Notes under the pieces: generated by a model
The model's database searches: none
Seen by the model: the letters and a program-made list of their open reading frames with translations, nothing else
Told to the model about the DNA's origin: nothing
Translations under genes and position numbers: made by a program
Shown: piece after piece, positions 44,141 to 54,329 of the stretch
Layout: each line of letters starts with the position of its first letter
Numbering within the stretch: the stretch's first letter is position 1
Assembly (NCBI GenBank): GCA_021234155.1
Contig: JAJEKV010000471.1
Location: forward strand, 64,001-128,000
DNA from: Isoetes taiwanensis
Lineage: Eukaryota; Streptophyta; Lycopodiopsida; Isoetales; Isoetaceae
Direction: 5' to 3'
DNA: 64,000 nucleotides

Positions 44141-44415
44141 CCTTATCTTTTCATTTCTTTTCGTTGACACGTGTTTATAAACAACTTTATTATGCGAGGT
44201 TTATGTTTATCGGGGCGTCGTGGATGTCATTCCGGTCGAAAGTATTAGTAGTGTACTTGTCGTGTATCACATAGACATCGGAATTGTCCTTTTTCAAGGT
44301 ATGGATGCCGTGACCTTGCGGGGTATAGGCATCCGGTTTTCGGACATGATTATAACGTAAAGGTCAGAAACCGAGCTTGAGGCGGTTGAATTGCCCCTTT
44401 AAGTGAACTTTGTAA

Positions 44416-45043
44416 ACCCACGGACTAATGAGAACAATGTAATTGCAATGAAGAAATGCATGGCTGATGAGGTGCAAGCGGGAATGTCAAAACGGAGGCG
44501 TGAGGATGAGTTTCAAAATCTTCACACCGTTTGAGGTATTTGCTAACATATTCGGATGGCGCAGAAGTTGAAAAGCTCAGAAGACATATCGTGCTTTCTC
44601 CCCCCCGATTTTGTGGATGGCTTATTTTTGGTTCCAGGCACAGGATGTTCGATTCCACGAATCATCCGGTCAACTAACTAGAGGTCAGCGTAGTTAAGTC
44701 CTCCTTTAAGTTCGGATACTTTCTTCCAAAACAATATTTATCGTTAATTGTCAACTAGAGCGAAGGAAACGAGAAAAAGAGAGACGCACAACTTTTTGGG
44801 AGCCGTTTGAGGACCATACCGGACACTCCGGATGCGGTGGATATCGAGTATGGAGAGGGAGGAAGTCATTTATCTGACCACCATGGAAGCCGAATGGCCA
44901 TTATCCGAGCTAAGAGTGCTAATGGAGACAGAGGAGATTGGCGACTTCCATTATTTTATTGATGGCATTAGGGTTGGTTCTGTGCAAGAGGGAAATGTAA
45001 AGTTTAGTGAGTTCGCGATCAACAAGAAATTGTCTATCGCCTA
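44416..45043 (+). pseudogene. Hypothetical gene, frame-broken
   Basis: Open pieces in changing frames read TNENNVIAMKKCMADEV, KRRREDEFQ, FGWRR, LWMAYFWFQAQDVRF, and a last good frame (44851-45043) with MEREEVIYLTTMEAEW, FHYFIDGIRVGSV and EFAINKKLSIA before TAA. The pieces may be one acidic protein broken by indels, or two small genes. It lies between foldback 1 and the histone-like gene. I recognise no family. Confidence 0.4.
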
Positions 45044-45224
45044 AGCGCTTTGAATCTCGGTTTTTATTTGTGTTTTTGTCCAGATGTTTTTAGGGTTCCG
45101 TATTTTGTCCGATATTTTTTAGGGTTCCGTACAATTATTTAAAAATGTTACCATCATATTTTACTTTAACTACTTTTTTACTATTTATCTCTTGCCGGTT
45201 GTCTATTTTTGTCGGTGTTCGTAG

Positions 45225-45230
45225 TATAAA
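45225..45230 (+). promoter_or_regulatory. TATA box before the histone H3-like gene
   Basis: TATAAA lies 27 bases before ATG 45252, which would leave almost no 5' leader. Confidence 0.4.
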
Positions 45231-45251
45231 GCGCCATCCATTTGAGAAGCC

Positions 45252-46163
45252 ATGGCAAGAACTAAGCAAACTGCAAGGACCCATCCAGTGGTGTAAGGCC
45301 AGGTGATTACATTAGTCCGCCTCCTTCATCCGAATCTGAGAAGTCTCGATAGAGATTCTCCTCCTCCCACCATGCCTAACAGAAGACAGGAAAAGAAACC
45401 GCATGACAGCATCTGCGGGAGAAGCAGCCCCGGAGTAAGTAGGGAGGTGCACTCCGGTTGAGGCTGAGGAGGATGGAAATGTGAGACCATGGCGCAGAAT
45501 ATGACGCGGATTAATTATTGGGCAACCGCTGTTCTTGCTCTTATCTTGCCCTCCTCCTGCTCCTCCCTGGATGCTTGAGAACCTTCAAATCAAAGGAGGA
45601 GGCCCAACGCCCGAAAGGGGAAGGCCAGAAATGTGAGGAGATCTACGGAAGAGTCGGGCCGAGGAACAAACTCGCAAATCTTTGGGGTGAGGAGACGGCG
45701 GAAGAGCTCACGAGCAAACAGGCTCCAAATGCCGGGTGGGTGGAGGGTAGTGGCCCGGAAGTGGAAGACCTAAGGCTCGGCATTAAAAATAGCTTCGCGA
45801 GATTAAGAAGTATCAGAGAGCACCGAGATGGTCATTCCGCGCCTCCCATTTGCCGGGCTCGTGAAAGAGATTCCGCGGAGTGTGGTGCGATACATCATAC
45901 CCAAGTTACAGTAATTCAAGCAACTGCCTTTAAATGCTCTTCAAATGGCTTCGAAGCGCTTGGTGTCGGTCTGTTCGAGGACTCATGACTTTGCAGCAAT
46001 ACATGCCAAGCGGGTGGTTGTCATGCCCAAGGACATGCGCCTCGCCTTATGCATAAGGGATCCCGAAAGTACTATGGTCAAAATTTTATGGCTGAATACA
46101 ACAAGAATAAAGACACCCGGAAAAGGCCGTGAAGTGCCTTTGTGTTTTTTTTCATATGTATAA
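45252..46163 (+). pseudogene. Divergent histone H3-like gene (CENH3-like?), frame-broken
   Basis: The start codon opens MARTKQTAR, the exact canonical H3 tail, then THPVV and a stop or splice donor (GTGTAAGG). The histone fold follows in pieces: LREIKKYQ (45793-45816), STEMVIPRLPFAGLVKEI (45819-45872), GLFEDS (45968-45985) and AAIHAKRVVVMPKDMRLAL (about 45994-46050). These align with canonical H3 alpha-N, alpha-1, alpha-2 and alpha-3. The stretch between LVKEI and GLFED is about five codons longer than in canonical H3, and about 500 bases separate tail and fold; a long tail and longer loop are typical of centromeric H3. At least three frame changes interrupt it: pseudogene, unusual introns, or assembly errors. 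Confidence 0.75.
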
Positions 46164-46265
46164 TATTTCTTAATGTAATGGCTTTATATGTTTGAATCTC
46201 TTAGTCCATTTCTTTCTTAGAAGCCTAGCTTAAGACTTTGTGTTTTTTTTTTAATGTTATCGTGA

Positions 46266-46333
46266 GGATCACGACGCTAAGCAGAAGCATTGTGCTTTTT
46301 GTTGCACATAGTAGTCTTCGCGTCGTGTGATCC
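46266..46333. repeat. Intergenic foldback 2 (68 nt)
   Basis: GGATCACGACGC pairs with GCGTCGTGTGATCC; the inner TGTGC..GCACA also pairs, giving a near-continuous hairpin. It follows the histone-like gene and directly abuts a telomere-like repeat. Confidence 0.8.
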
Positions 46334-46364
46334 AACCCTAACCCTAACCCTAACCCTAACCCTA
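46334..46364 (+). repeat. Interstitial telomere-like repeat (CCCTAA)5
   Basis: Five units of CCCTAA (TTAGGG on the other strand) lie between foldback 2 and ATG 46367. The usual plant telomere unit is CCCTAAA; here the third A is missing in every unit. Confidence 0.9.
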
Positions 46365-46366
46365 GA

Positions 46367-47541
46367 ATGTACGGACAAATCTCCCCAAGGGCTGTGTCCC
46401 CTTTCATAATCGACAACGGCTACTTGAGTTCAAAAGTGGCGCGCCTTACCGCTCCTAAACATCTTGTTTTCGGCGTTTGTTTCGCCATGGATTGTTATGT
46501 GAAGTTCACGGAATGGTATGCATCCGCCCCTCATGACAACGAGGAAGTTGCGCCGACTGCGATTTATCCGTTCTATTGCAAGGAGTTGGACATCATGGCA
46601 AACAGTAGCGAGCTTGGATGCTATCGCGAGGTTGCCTTAGCTTTCACCCGGACCGCTTGGTCTCGGCCACAGACGCCCTTGCGTGATGTCCCCGCTCGTG
46701 GATTCCAAAACCAGCTCTAGAGGAGGCGGCTTCCCATTTGCAAGGGAAGATGTTTTTCAAGAATCTTTGCAGAGCGGGCTCCTCCCGGCGTTTTGCGTCC
46801 TTGTGCTTAAGAAGGTATCTTATTTCGCTTTGCCGCTTGCATTTGCTAGTTATTGCATTACGCTTCGCCAAACCAAAGATATAATCGAAACAATGAAATC
46901 TTTAAGCCAAGGGGGGTGCTTATGTGTGATGATCTTTGACTATGACGTAGAAATGGAGATAGATCTACAAGAAGAAGAGCAAGAATGTAGGAGTTTTAGC
47001 TTCGGACGACCGGCCTTGGGTGAACCAGAGGAGGGAGATGATTCTGAAGGTGATGAGGATGGGGATGAGGATGAAAAGAAGTTGTCCGACATAACGCCAA
47101 TTTTAGTGGAAGGCAAAGAATACCTATTGCTAAGTGATATCTTGAGGAACCGATCTCATTTAATGTGTGCTAGGGAAGGCGAGCTTATCGGTACCTTGGC
47201 GAATGGGTAAACTTAGGCCTAGATTTTGAAGAGGATTTGGACAAAGAGATGTTTGAAGTGTCTAATTATACCGCAATGCTATAAAGCTTAAAGAAGCCTA
47301 TGAGAGGTTGGAGTCTCGATTTGCTCAAGATGAGGCGAATCTACCAACGGAAGAAGAATTCCGCGGCTCCTCGTGCAAAAGCCGCCGGGGGATCTGTGTT
47401 TGGCAGGCCCTTGAGTCAATCAGTGGCATCATAAGCCCGGTAGATGAGGATAAATGTGAAGAAGATAAGCTTGAGGGTTCTTATTTGTGGGAAGTAGATG
47501 ATTTTTCTTGCCCGACATGCACGGGGACGGGGAAAGATTGA
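46367..47541 (+). pseudogene. Hypothetical acidic protein gene, frame-broken
   Basis: Starting at ATG 46367 the frame reads MYGQISPRAVSPFIIDNG, then HLVFGVCFAMDCYVKFTEWY and IYPFYCKELDIMANSSE to 46720. A second frame (46683-47210) ends with an acidic run (EEEQE.., DDSEGDEDGDEDE) and LVEGKEYLLLSDILRNR. A third (47308-47541) reads SRFAQDEANLPTEEEFRG. Together they look like one 390-codon gene broken by two indels. No family is recognised. The telomere-like repeat and foldback 2 are immediately upstream. Confidence 0.45.
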
Positions 47542-47549
47542 AGGACTCT

Positions 47550-47935
47550 ACATTGTTCTGATATATCTCAAGATTCGTTAATGGGAGATAATCGTCTTAT
47601 TGAGAACTTTCAGTCCAAAGGTGCAGAGTTTTGTCTATTACATCCGTGCATTATGCATGTTCGGGAACCATTCCCAATTGGCATCAAACTTTGAAAAAGG
47701 GTGATAGCAATTCGTAGGGATGTTGTGCTACAATATTTTGACGCACCAAAGCCGGGTCTGGGCGAGCAATATGTTAAATGTTTTAGGCTGGCTTGACTCA
47801 CCCAAGGTTGGAAGCCGGGTCGATAACATGGAAGTCATTGCCTTGTTGGATCGGTCGTGGGGGATTGAAAGAGCATGAAATTGACGACGAAGCTTGAGAA
47901 ATTGGAAGTTATATGTTTTCCAACTTGTATCGGTA
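47550..47935 (+). pseudogene. Hypothetical coding remnant
   Basis: Frames read LMGDNRLIENFQSKGAEFCL and RRDVVLQYFDAPKPGLGEQY with stops between. No family is recognised. It lies between the acidic gene and foldback 3. Confidence 0.3.
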
Positions 47936-48000
47936 AAATTATTTATGTACAGATTGTCCTTCCAAATTCCTAATAAAAATTATTTTATTTGTATTTATTC

Positions 48001-48064
48001 ACATCACGCCGAAATACATCGGTCGATTTTCGGTCATATCTAGGTTTTCGGCGCCGTGTGATAT
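48001..48064. repeat. Intergenic foldback 3 (64 nt)
   Basis: ACATCACGCCGAAA pairs with TTTTCGGCGCCGTGTGATAT. A single arm-like CACACGACGC follows at 48118. Confidence 0.7.
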
Positions 48065-48155
48065 CTATCTCGAAGAAATGAAATATTATTGAAAAAACAA
48101 TTAATTTATTTATTCCTCACACGACGCTGGTGAAGCAACTCGTAGGACTCGCGGT

Positions 48156-48163
48156 TATAAATA
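48156..48163 (+). promoter_or_regulatory. TATA box of small coiled-coil gene 1
   Basis: TTATAAATAGAAGACC, about 90 bases before ATG 48248. The same 16 bases precede gene 2 at 49048. Confidence 0.6.
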
Positions 48164-48247
48164 GAAGACCGATGTCCACGCTTGACCTCGACGCCTTCGG
48201 CCTTTCTCGCCATTATCTTTCTACTTCCGCCTTCCACCTTTCTCCCG

Positions 48248-48610
48248 ATGGCATCATCATCTTCCCCAGCAAGTTTACCACGCCCAAGATAGCACTCCTC
48301 CCCACCGAAGTTCTCGTGGACATCACCCTTTGCAAAGGGTGATGAAGAGATTCAAGGAGATCCATGATGAAAACAACCGCCTCGCCAGCAGAACAATGAG
48401 GCTCGGCCGTGATTAGCCTTCAACAGGGAGTCGGCCGCGACGAAGCGACGCTGAGCTCGTGGGAAACATTCGCCATGTACCAAGAGGTGACGAAAGCCAG
48501 GCAGTGGCCGGTAGCTTGAAACTGCCACATGATTTCAAGCAGCCTTAGAAGATATGGAGAAGAAGCTCCGAAGCCGAGGATGAGAACGCTGTTTACGGCC
48601 AAACAGACAT
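48248..48610 (+). pseudogene. Small coiled-coil family (MASSSS), member 1, frame-broken
   Basis: It starts MASSSSPASL; a shifted frame continues LPTEVLVDITL and then MKRFKEIHDENNRLAS. Later pieces read ELVGNI and MEKKL-like EDEN. The order matches members 2 to 4 (49175, 50180, 53637). The Leu/Glu/Lys-rich heptads predict a coiled coil. At least two indels break it. The LP-EVL-I start of the helix is loosely F-box-like but too short to call. It has its own TATA box and is followed by foldback 4. Confidence 0.5.
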
Positions 48611-48737
48611 GAAAATCAGCTAGAGGATCATGAAGGTCCCTAGCCGTTGTATCTATCTATTTTTGCTTCAAAGAAAAGTTTTTCTATTTTTGCTTCTATC
48701 TATCCTCTTGTTCCAATGTATGTTGTGTTTTATTAAA

Positions 48738-48806
48738 ATATCACGACGCTTGAAATGCCTTGCTTGCAATTAGGTAGCAATCAATGGATTTGGCGTCGTG
48801 TGATCT
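48738..48806. repeat. Intergenic foldback 4 (69 nt)
   Basis: ATATCACGACGC pairs with GGCGTCGTGTGATCT; the inner TTGC..GCAA also pairs. The inner sequence GCAATTAGGTAGCAATCAAT is shared with foldback 5. Confidence 0.8.
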
Positions 48807-49048
48807 CCATGCCGTTCTATTTTGCTTCAATGAGAAGTTCTATCTTTAGTTATGTATCATTAAAATTACTTATGTATAGATTATATCACCGAAATTATCA
48901 ATAAAAATTATCACACGAAGCTTTCTCCTCGGAAGAAAAGACGTTAGAAGAAGTAACGGTCCTTTTTTCCTCATACGACCGAAGTAACGGTCCATTTTCC
49001 GACCCATGGCATCCTTCGCCGTGTGACTCAAGCTACTACGAAATTCCT

Positions 49049-49056
49049 TATAAATA
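49049..49056 (+). promoter_or_regulatory. TATA box of small coiled-coil gene 2
   Basis: TTATAAATAGAAGACC, about 126 bases before ATG 49175. Confidence 0.6.
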
Positions 49057-49174
49057 GAAGACCTTCTATCTTGCCTTCGACCTCCGATCCTCTTCTTAGC
49101 CTTCCGCCTTCTCGCCATCTTCATTCTTCCGCGGGCTCATCTTCTCTCGCCTCGGGCTTCCGCCTTCTCCTCCG

Positions 49175-49550
49175 ATGGCATCATCATCCTCCGAAGAAGT
49201 TTAATCGCGCCAAGAGCTGTTCGCGGATATCACCCTCTTTGTGGTGATGAAGAGATTCAAGGAGGTTCACGATTTAAAAAACAGCCGTCTCGCCGCCGAA
49301 GATGGAGGCGTGGGATGTGTTAGAATTCCACGAGGGGGTTGCCTGATGAGCTTAGACCTTGAGCTCGCGGGCAACATTAACCAGTACCGAGAGGCCAATA
49401 GCCATAGGGTCGGCAGGCGCTTTTTAAGCGCACACAATATTTCGCAGCGCTAGAAGATATGGAGAAGAAGCTTCGAGTCCGCGGAGGATGAGAACGCAGC
49501 CTTTTATTTGCCACCACTGAGGATCATGAAGATCCGTGAGCCATTGTATA
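49175..49550 (+). pseudogene. Small coiled-coil family (MASSSS), member 2, frame-broken
   Basis: MASSSSEEV is followed by a stop; the frame FADITLFVVMKRFKEVHDLK then runs through NSRLAAEDGG to LDLELAGNINQYREANSHRV and GRRFLS. A shift gives the EDMEKKL-type end. Its upstream and downstream sequences, including the 3' flank and foldback 5, copy those of member 1, so the two arose by tandem duplication of a unit of about 0.9 kb. Confidence 0.5.
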
Positions 49551-49640
49551 TATATTTTTGTTTCAAAGAAAAATTTGCTTTGTTTCTTGCCATTCTATAT
49601 ATATTTTGTTCTCTTGAAAAATTTGTTTTGTTTTATTAAA

Positions 49641-49709
49641 AGATCACCACGATAAAAATGCCATTCTTGCAATTAGGTAGCAATCAATGGATTTTCGGCG
49701 TGATGATCT
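49641..49709. repeat. Intergenic foldback 5 (69 nt)
   Basis: AGATCACCACGA pairs with CGGCGTGATGATCT. It shares its inner part with foldback 4. Confidence 0.7.
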
Positions 49710-50078
49710 CCACAACGCATACACCTCGTTGTATGTATAAATTCCTAATTTATTAATGGAAAAGTATATGTAACACAAATATCTAGCTAGATTATGTGAT
49801 AACTTGCGTGTAAATGCTAATTTGCATGTGGATGACAACGCTCTATTCACATCGTGGCTTGTGGATGACAACGTCATGCCAAGGACGGGCATCTGCGCTG
49901 CCACAATAACACTGTCTTTTGTACGGCCTGCATACAGTACGGCTAGGATATGACGGATCCCATGATGCGAACATAGGCTACCGTTGCCTAATTGCATGCT
50001 ATAATTTCGCCTCGTAGGATTATTACACAACTTTATCGGGATTTTCGCGAACCGTAGATTCCAACGTATTCTAGTTTC

Positions 50079-50086
50079 TATATAAA
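50079..50086 (+). promoter_or_regulatory. TATA box of small coiled-coil gene 3
   Basis: TATATAAAA about 100 bases before the start of member 3. Confidence 0.5.
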
Positions 50087-50179
50087 ACGCGTCTGAGGCC
50101 TTTGTCTTCTCCTATCCGCCATCTCCGTTTCTACCACATCCGCCCTCGCCCATCTCTCCCCGTTCTCCCATCACTTTCG

Positions 50180-50592
50180 GTGGCCTCCAGCTCGTTCCAT
50201 CCCGCCGAGATCTTGTCTCAAGTTTTGGTCAAGGAAATTCAAAACATTCGTCTTTGAAGCGGAGGAACGGATCCTTCTAAAAGAAAAGAATGATGAAGAC
50301 GCCGCTAAGCCGGTTGCGGCAGAGGAAAAGGCCGCCTTCTACGGGTGGAGGTGATTTTAGTGCGCGACAATCACGGGCTGCTTTAGACCGCGAATTGCGC
50401 CGCCCACGCAGATATAACCTCCAAGAGAGGCTTAGGGCCGCAATCGGCGGGAGAGGCTGCCCGAGCTCAACTCGATGAGCGGGAAGATAAGGTTGCGGAA
50501 TATGAGAACGTGGTTCGCAAGGGTGCAATCATGTTGGAGGAGAAAAAAAAAATTATCAACGCCTCCGTGAAGAGCTTGCCAGGCGATCATAG
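50180..50592 (+). pseudogene. Small coiled-coil family, member 3, start codon lost
   Basis: The expected ATG is GTG (GTGGCCTCCAGC, MASSS in the relatives). The frame reads FHPAEILSQVLVKEIQNIR, then in shifted frames EAEERILLKEKNDED and ARAQLDEREDKVAEYENVVR, a strong coiled-coil. It is followed by foldback 6. The lost start and the shifts mark a pseudogene. Confidence 0.45.
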
Positions 50593-50738
50593 GCATCGGG
50601 CTCCTCCTAGAGGGGCCCGCTTTTTTTAATGTTTGTAATGGTTTTATTTCTCAATGGGAAATGTTTTTGACAAATGTGCCGAATATTACGTTTCCTATTT
50701 TTAATTTTCAATATCCGTGGTAGAGAGAATGACAAGAC

Positions 50739-50811
50739 AGATCACACCGAGCGAAACCCTTCATAGGGTTTTAAAGCTCGTGTGCAGATTTCAAGCGATG
50801 GTGTGATATCT
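50739..50811. repeat. Intergenic foldback 6 (73 nt)
   Basis: AGATCACACCGAGCG pairs with GATGGTGTGATATCT on the outside. Inside, GAAACCCTTCATAGGGTTTT forms a second perfect hairpin flanked by GAGC/GCTC. Confidence 0.75.
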
Positions 50812-50815
50812 GAAG

Positions 50816-53428
50816 GTAGTTAGAATATCCCTTGATGGACCATAAATGGTTCATTTGTACAGTTCGCTTTAAAATTCATATAAAATCAATAACATAAAAT
50901 TCAGTTAAACCCTTTCTACATGTTAATATATGGCAGTCATGTTGCACAGGAAAAATAGTTAAAAATGCATATACCCCCAAAATTGAAAGTTATGTTTAGG
51001 TGAATCAAGGGGGTCAAGTCCATTTGTTTTCATGTTTACATAATGTAAAACTGTCTCAATAAAAAGATTTTTTGATTTTTTTTCATTATAATGGTATTTT
51101 TTATGCGAGATAAGGATTAATACACAAAAAAACCTTGTTCCAATCCAAAGTCTAGAAAGGAAGATATAGCCAGTCAAACATGAGGGTCAAAACAGTTTTC
51201 CTTGTACGTGGACCAATAATGGTTCCTAGAAGGTGTTTTCAATTAAAATTCTATAACTTTTGCATGAAAATGATTTTTACTTCAAATTTGGTATATAAGT
51301 ACTTGACTAATTGGTCCATGCATAAAAATATTTGTTGGTCTGTAATTTGAAGCTTCCAAATTTTAACTTATAATAACACTTTTAAGTAACTTTTAATTGA
51401 TGTCTATTTTGTTATATTTGAAAGAAATTTATTGAAATAGTATGTCATTGAAAAAATAATATATGAATGTTTGTATGGATATGAAACCAATGAAAAACAA
51501 GTAAAGAAAAAAAAGAGCAAAAGGCACGATCATGATAAATCAATAAAGGTTTCTCAGACATAAGACCATTCGGGTCCATGTGTTCATTTTAAATCAATAA
51601 CTTCTTTACCTTATTGGATCTCAAGTCGAATTTTAGGATATTAGTATTTCATGAGAACCTCTATCAATAAAAATATTTATTGCTAGGTTTGGGCTAAAAC
51701 TTTTAGTATTAGTTCAAGTTATCATCAAATATTTTCCATATTTGATCTCTAGATTTGTGCCTTGAAAATGAACTTCAAACACCATATTTCAAAGCTTCCC
51801 AAAGTTAAGATAGCAATGCAAGATGAACCAAGGAAAAATATGAAAAGATATGCCTAAAGAAGATCAAGATAGACTGCTATGCCGATGCCAATTATTGGTC
51901 CACATGACCTCTCATTTAAAAGTTAAGAACATCATCATCTTAATCAATTCTTTAGAATATAGTTTATATCACATTATATATGATAACATTAGTTGATTAG
52001 GGAGGATTGTCTATCTAAAAGGTGATATCGGAGCACAAAAAATTAAGTAGTCTGGGCTACTTTGAATGTATGAGAAAGTCCACTTACACCTTTCAAAGAT
52101 TATCTTATAGACGATGAGAAATCATAATATCATTGTAGGGAACAAAATGAGCCAATGCAAATAAATAGAGAAATTTTCTCAATCCAGTTGGTTTAATCCT
52201 GGACCTATACATAGTCCATGCTTATTTATATTTAAATCTTGTATATAATATATTATCATAACATGAAATTTGAGATATATATTGCCAACAAAGGTTCAAA
52301 TTTACAAAATTTATAGCCTATCACTATGATCCTACTTAGACTACAACATTTTGGAGCAGCCACACATTGTCTAACTTTATAATATTGGAAAGTAAGTAGG
52401 TTTCTTCATTTTTTTTCCCTAATAAGACCACAACAAGGATCTCAATATCCCTTTTTATCATACATTGCGCCATTTCAAAGGCTTATGGAAGAATTATAGT
52501 GCAATAAGTTAATTTTTGAGATGAACTAGAAAACAGGGTACGGAAAGTTTTTTGATCTATTTATTTATAGTCATGGCTAAAGTTCGTGATATTGTCCTCT
52601 ATTCATCAATAACTATCACTACCTACATTATTGTTGAGTTTTAGACCTATAAAGGTATAATCAATGCACTTTGTAACATTTCTTTGTGTTCATCCTGTTA
52701 TATTAGAGCTCGTTTAGATCTAGATAATGCATGGTTATACCCTAGTTACACTATATTTATGTTGATAAAGTAAATTCCTATAGAGTTGATTAGAATGCAT
52801 CATTTACTATCCTTATGAGACTTATGGATGGGATTTATTGAAGCACTTTAACCCATATTTTTATTTTGAATTTGCATAAAAAAATTTCTTTAGTTAATAA
52901 CGATACTAATAAAACATATAAACATAAAAAAATTCTTTGGACTATAGGTTACCTAGTTAAGGACTCATTGTCACAAAAATTAAGTCAAAACTTGTAATAA
53001 TAAGAGAGAAATAATTCTTGAACCTCATGCAAAGATTTTTAAGCAAAATAGGGTTTGGCGATTAAAATCAAATGATAGTGGCAAAACATGGAAACATGTA
53101 AATTGATATGTTTTATCATAATACATCAATTAGTTTCATATTTAGCAAGGTTTAGACACTTTTATGCTAGAAAATTGAAGAATGCAGTTCTAGAGTGTCA
53201 GAAAACCGCCAAATTCTTCAAAGTTTGAACAATCATACCAATATAAAGGTGTATCCAATGGTCATGAAATTCTCACAGGTCGTTAAGAATCAAGTGAAGA
53301 CTCAAATAGTGGTGGTATATTTTAGAATTAAAATTTATCTTGTGAGATATATCGGTTTAAGTGGCAGGGGGTATGGTGGACCATTTATGGTCCATGGACC
53401 AGAAATGGTCCCCGGGACAACTCTAGTG
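50816..53428. mobile_element. 2.6-kb element with CACTAG-type ends and GGACC palindromes
   Basis: The right end is GGGGACAACTCTAGTG-like (CCCGGGACAACTCTAGTG, ending 53428); inverted it opens CACTAGAGTTGTCCC. The left end (TTAGAATATCCCTTGATGG) is a decayed version. Both ends hold GGACCATAAATGGTCC-type palindromes, and a copy of the left 300 bases is at 32541-32844. The interior is AT-rich and has no open frame. It resembles a non-autonomous CACTA element, but a target duplication could not be confirmed. It sits directly after foldback 6. Confidence 0.6.
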
Positions 53429-53480
53429 TTAATGTGTTCCAGCGGACAGTACCATTAATGTGTTCTAGCGGACAACCCGA
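53429..53480 (+). repeat. Short tandem duplication
   Basis: TTAATGTGTTCCAGCGGACA and TTAATGTGTTCTAGCGGACA follow each other within 50 bases. Confidence 0.8.
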
Positions 53481-53543
53481 GATCCGGCCGACACGCTCGA
53501 TGCCACGTCCGACCGTGGTTTAATATGTTCAAGCGCTAATATG

Positions 53544-53550
53544 TATAAAT
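53544..53550 (+). promoter_or_regulatory. TATA box of small coiled-coil gene 4
   Basis: TATAAAT about 90 bases before ATG 53637, the same spacing as in member 1. Confidence 0.5.
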
Positions 53551-53636
53551 TGAGGTCCTTGCATTGTGCTCCTTCCGCCGGTTAGAGTCTTTGCTCCTCA
53601 CTTCTATAATCTTAACGTCCCTTCCATTTGTCATCT

Positions 53637-54154
53637 ATGGCCTCCACATCCTCAACCGCTGATAAGGGAAAACGCAATAGGATAGAACTCCCTTCTGACA
53701 TAGTGTTGGGTGTTCTAATGAAGAGGTTGAAGGAGCAAGATGATCTTCTAAAGGAAAACGCCAAGTTACAATTCAGCAGTAAAGAAGAAGAGAATGAATT
53801 CAACCTTCTCATGCTTCAGAGCCAAGAGAGGCAAATCAAAGGTTGAATAGAAGGTCGACAGATGACATGCCCCAACAACCGCAGACCGAGGTGGTTATGA
53901 CGGCAACGAGGATGCTAATTGTGCGTAAGAACACGTTGTGCTATTGGGACAGGAGCAGGACATGTACAAAGAGATGGTGGATGATTGAGGAACGTTTGGA
54001 TAGGGTGATTGCTCGCTTGAGGGGAAGAGATGAAGACGAAGATGAGGACGGAGCTGATGATGAAGATAATGAAGAAGAGCTCGACCGGAGCAACAATGAG
54101 TCGTTGTATTTTGTTTTTCAATGTAACATCTTTCACAACTTTAATCAAAAGTAA
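53637..54154 (+). CDS. Small coiled-coil family, member 4 (best preserved)
   Basis: From ATG 53637 the frame reads MASTSSTADKGKRNRIELPS, then DIVLGVLMKRLKEQDDLLKE and a heptad-rich stretch to a TGA at 53844. The overlapping next frame (53843-54154) continues the charged pattern (RLDRVIARLRGRDEDEDEDG) to an acidic end. One base change would join both into about 170 codons, the size expected from the relatives. A short N-terminal Ser/Thr patch, an LPS-D-I-L box and a coiled coil are the shared parts. The function is unknown. It converges on the gene at 54330 with foldback 7 between them. Confidence 0.55.
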
Positions 54155-54251
54155 CCCTTTTTATTATTATCTTGTAAAGCTTCACACCACGAAGCCACAT
54201 AAATGCAAGCAATAGCGAACTCCCATCGCTGGGGCCAGTATGATACAAATA

Positions 54252-54320
54252 AGATCACACGACGCCAAGCTACAGTTGTGCAAACAAGGTTGGAGGCAAG
54301 TACTTCAAGGTCGTGTGAAC
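54252..54320. repeat. Intergenic foldback 7 (69 nt)
   Basis: AGATCACACGACGCC pairs with AAGGTCGTGTGAAC, with AAGTACTT inside. It lies between two convergent genes, about 100 bases from each end. Confidence 0.75.
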
Positions 54321-54329
54321 ATGCTACAC

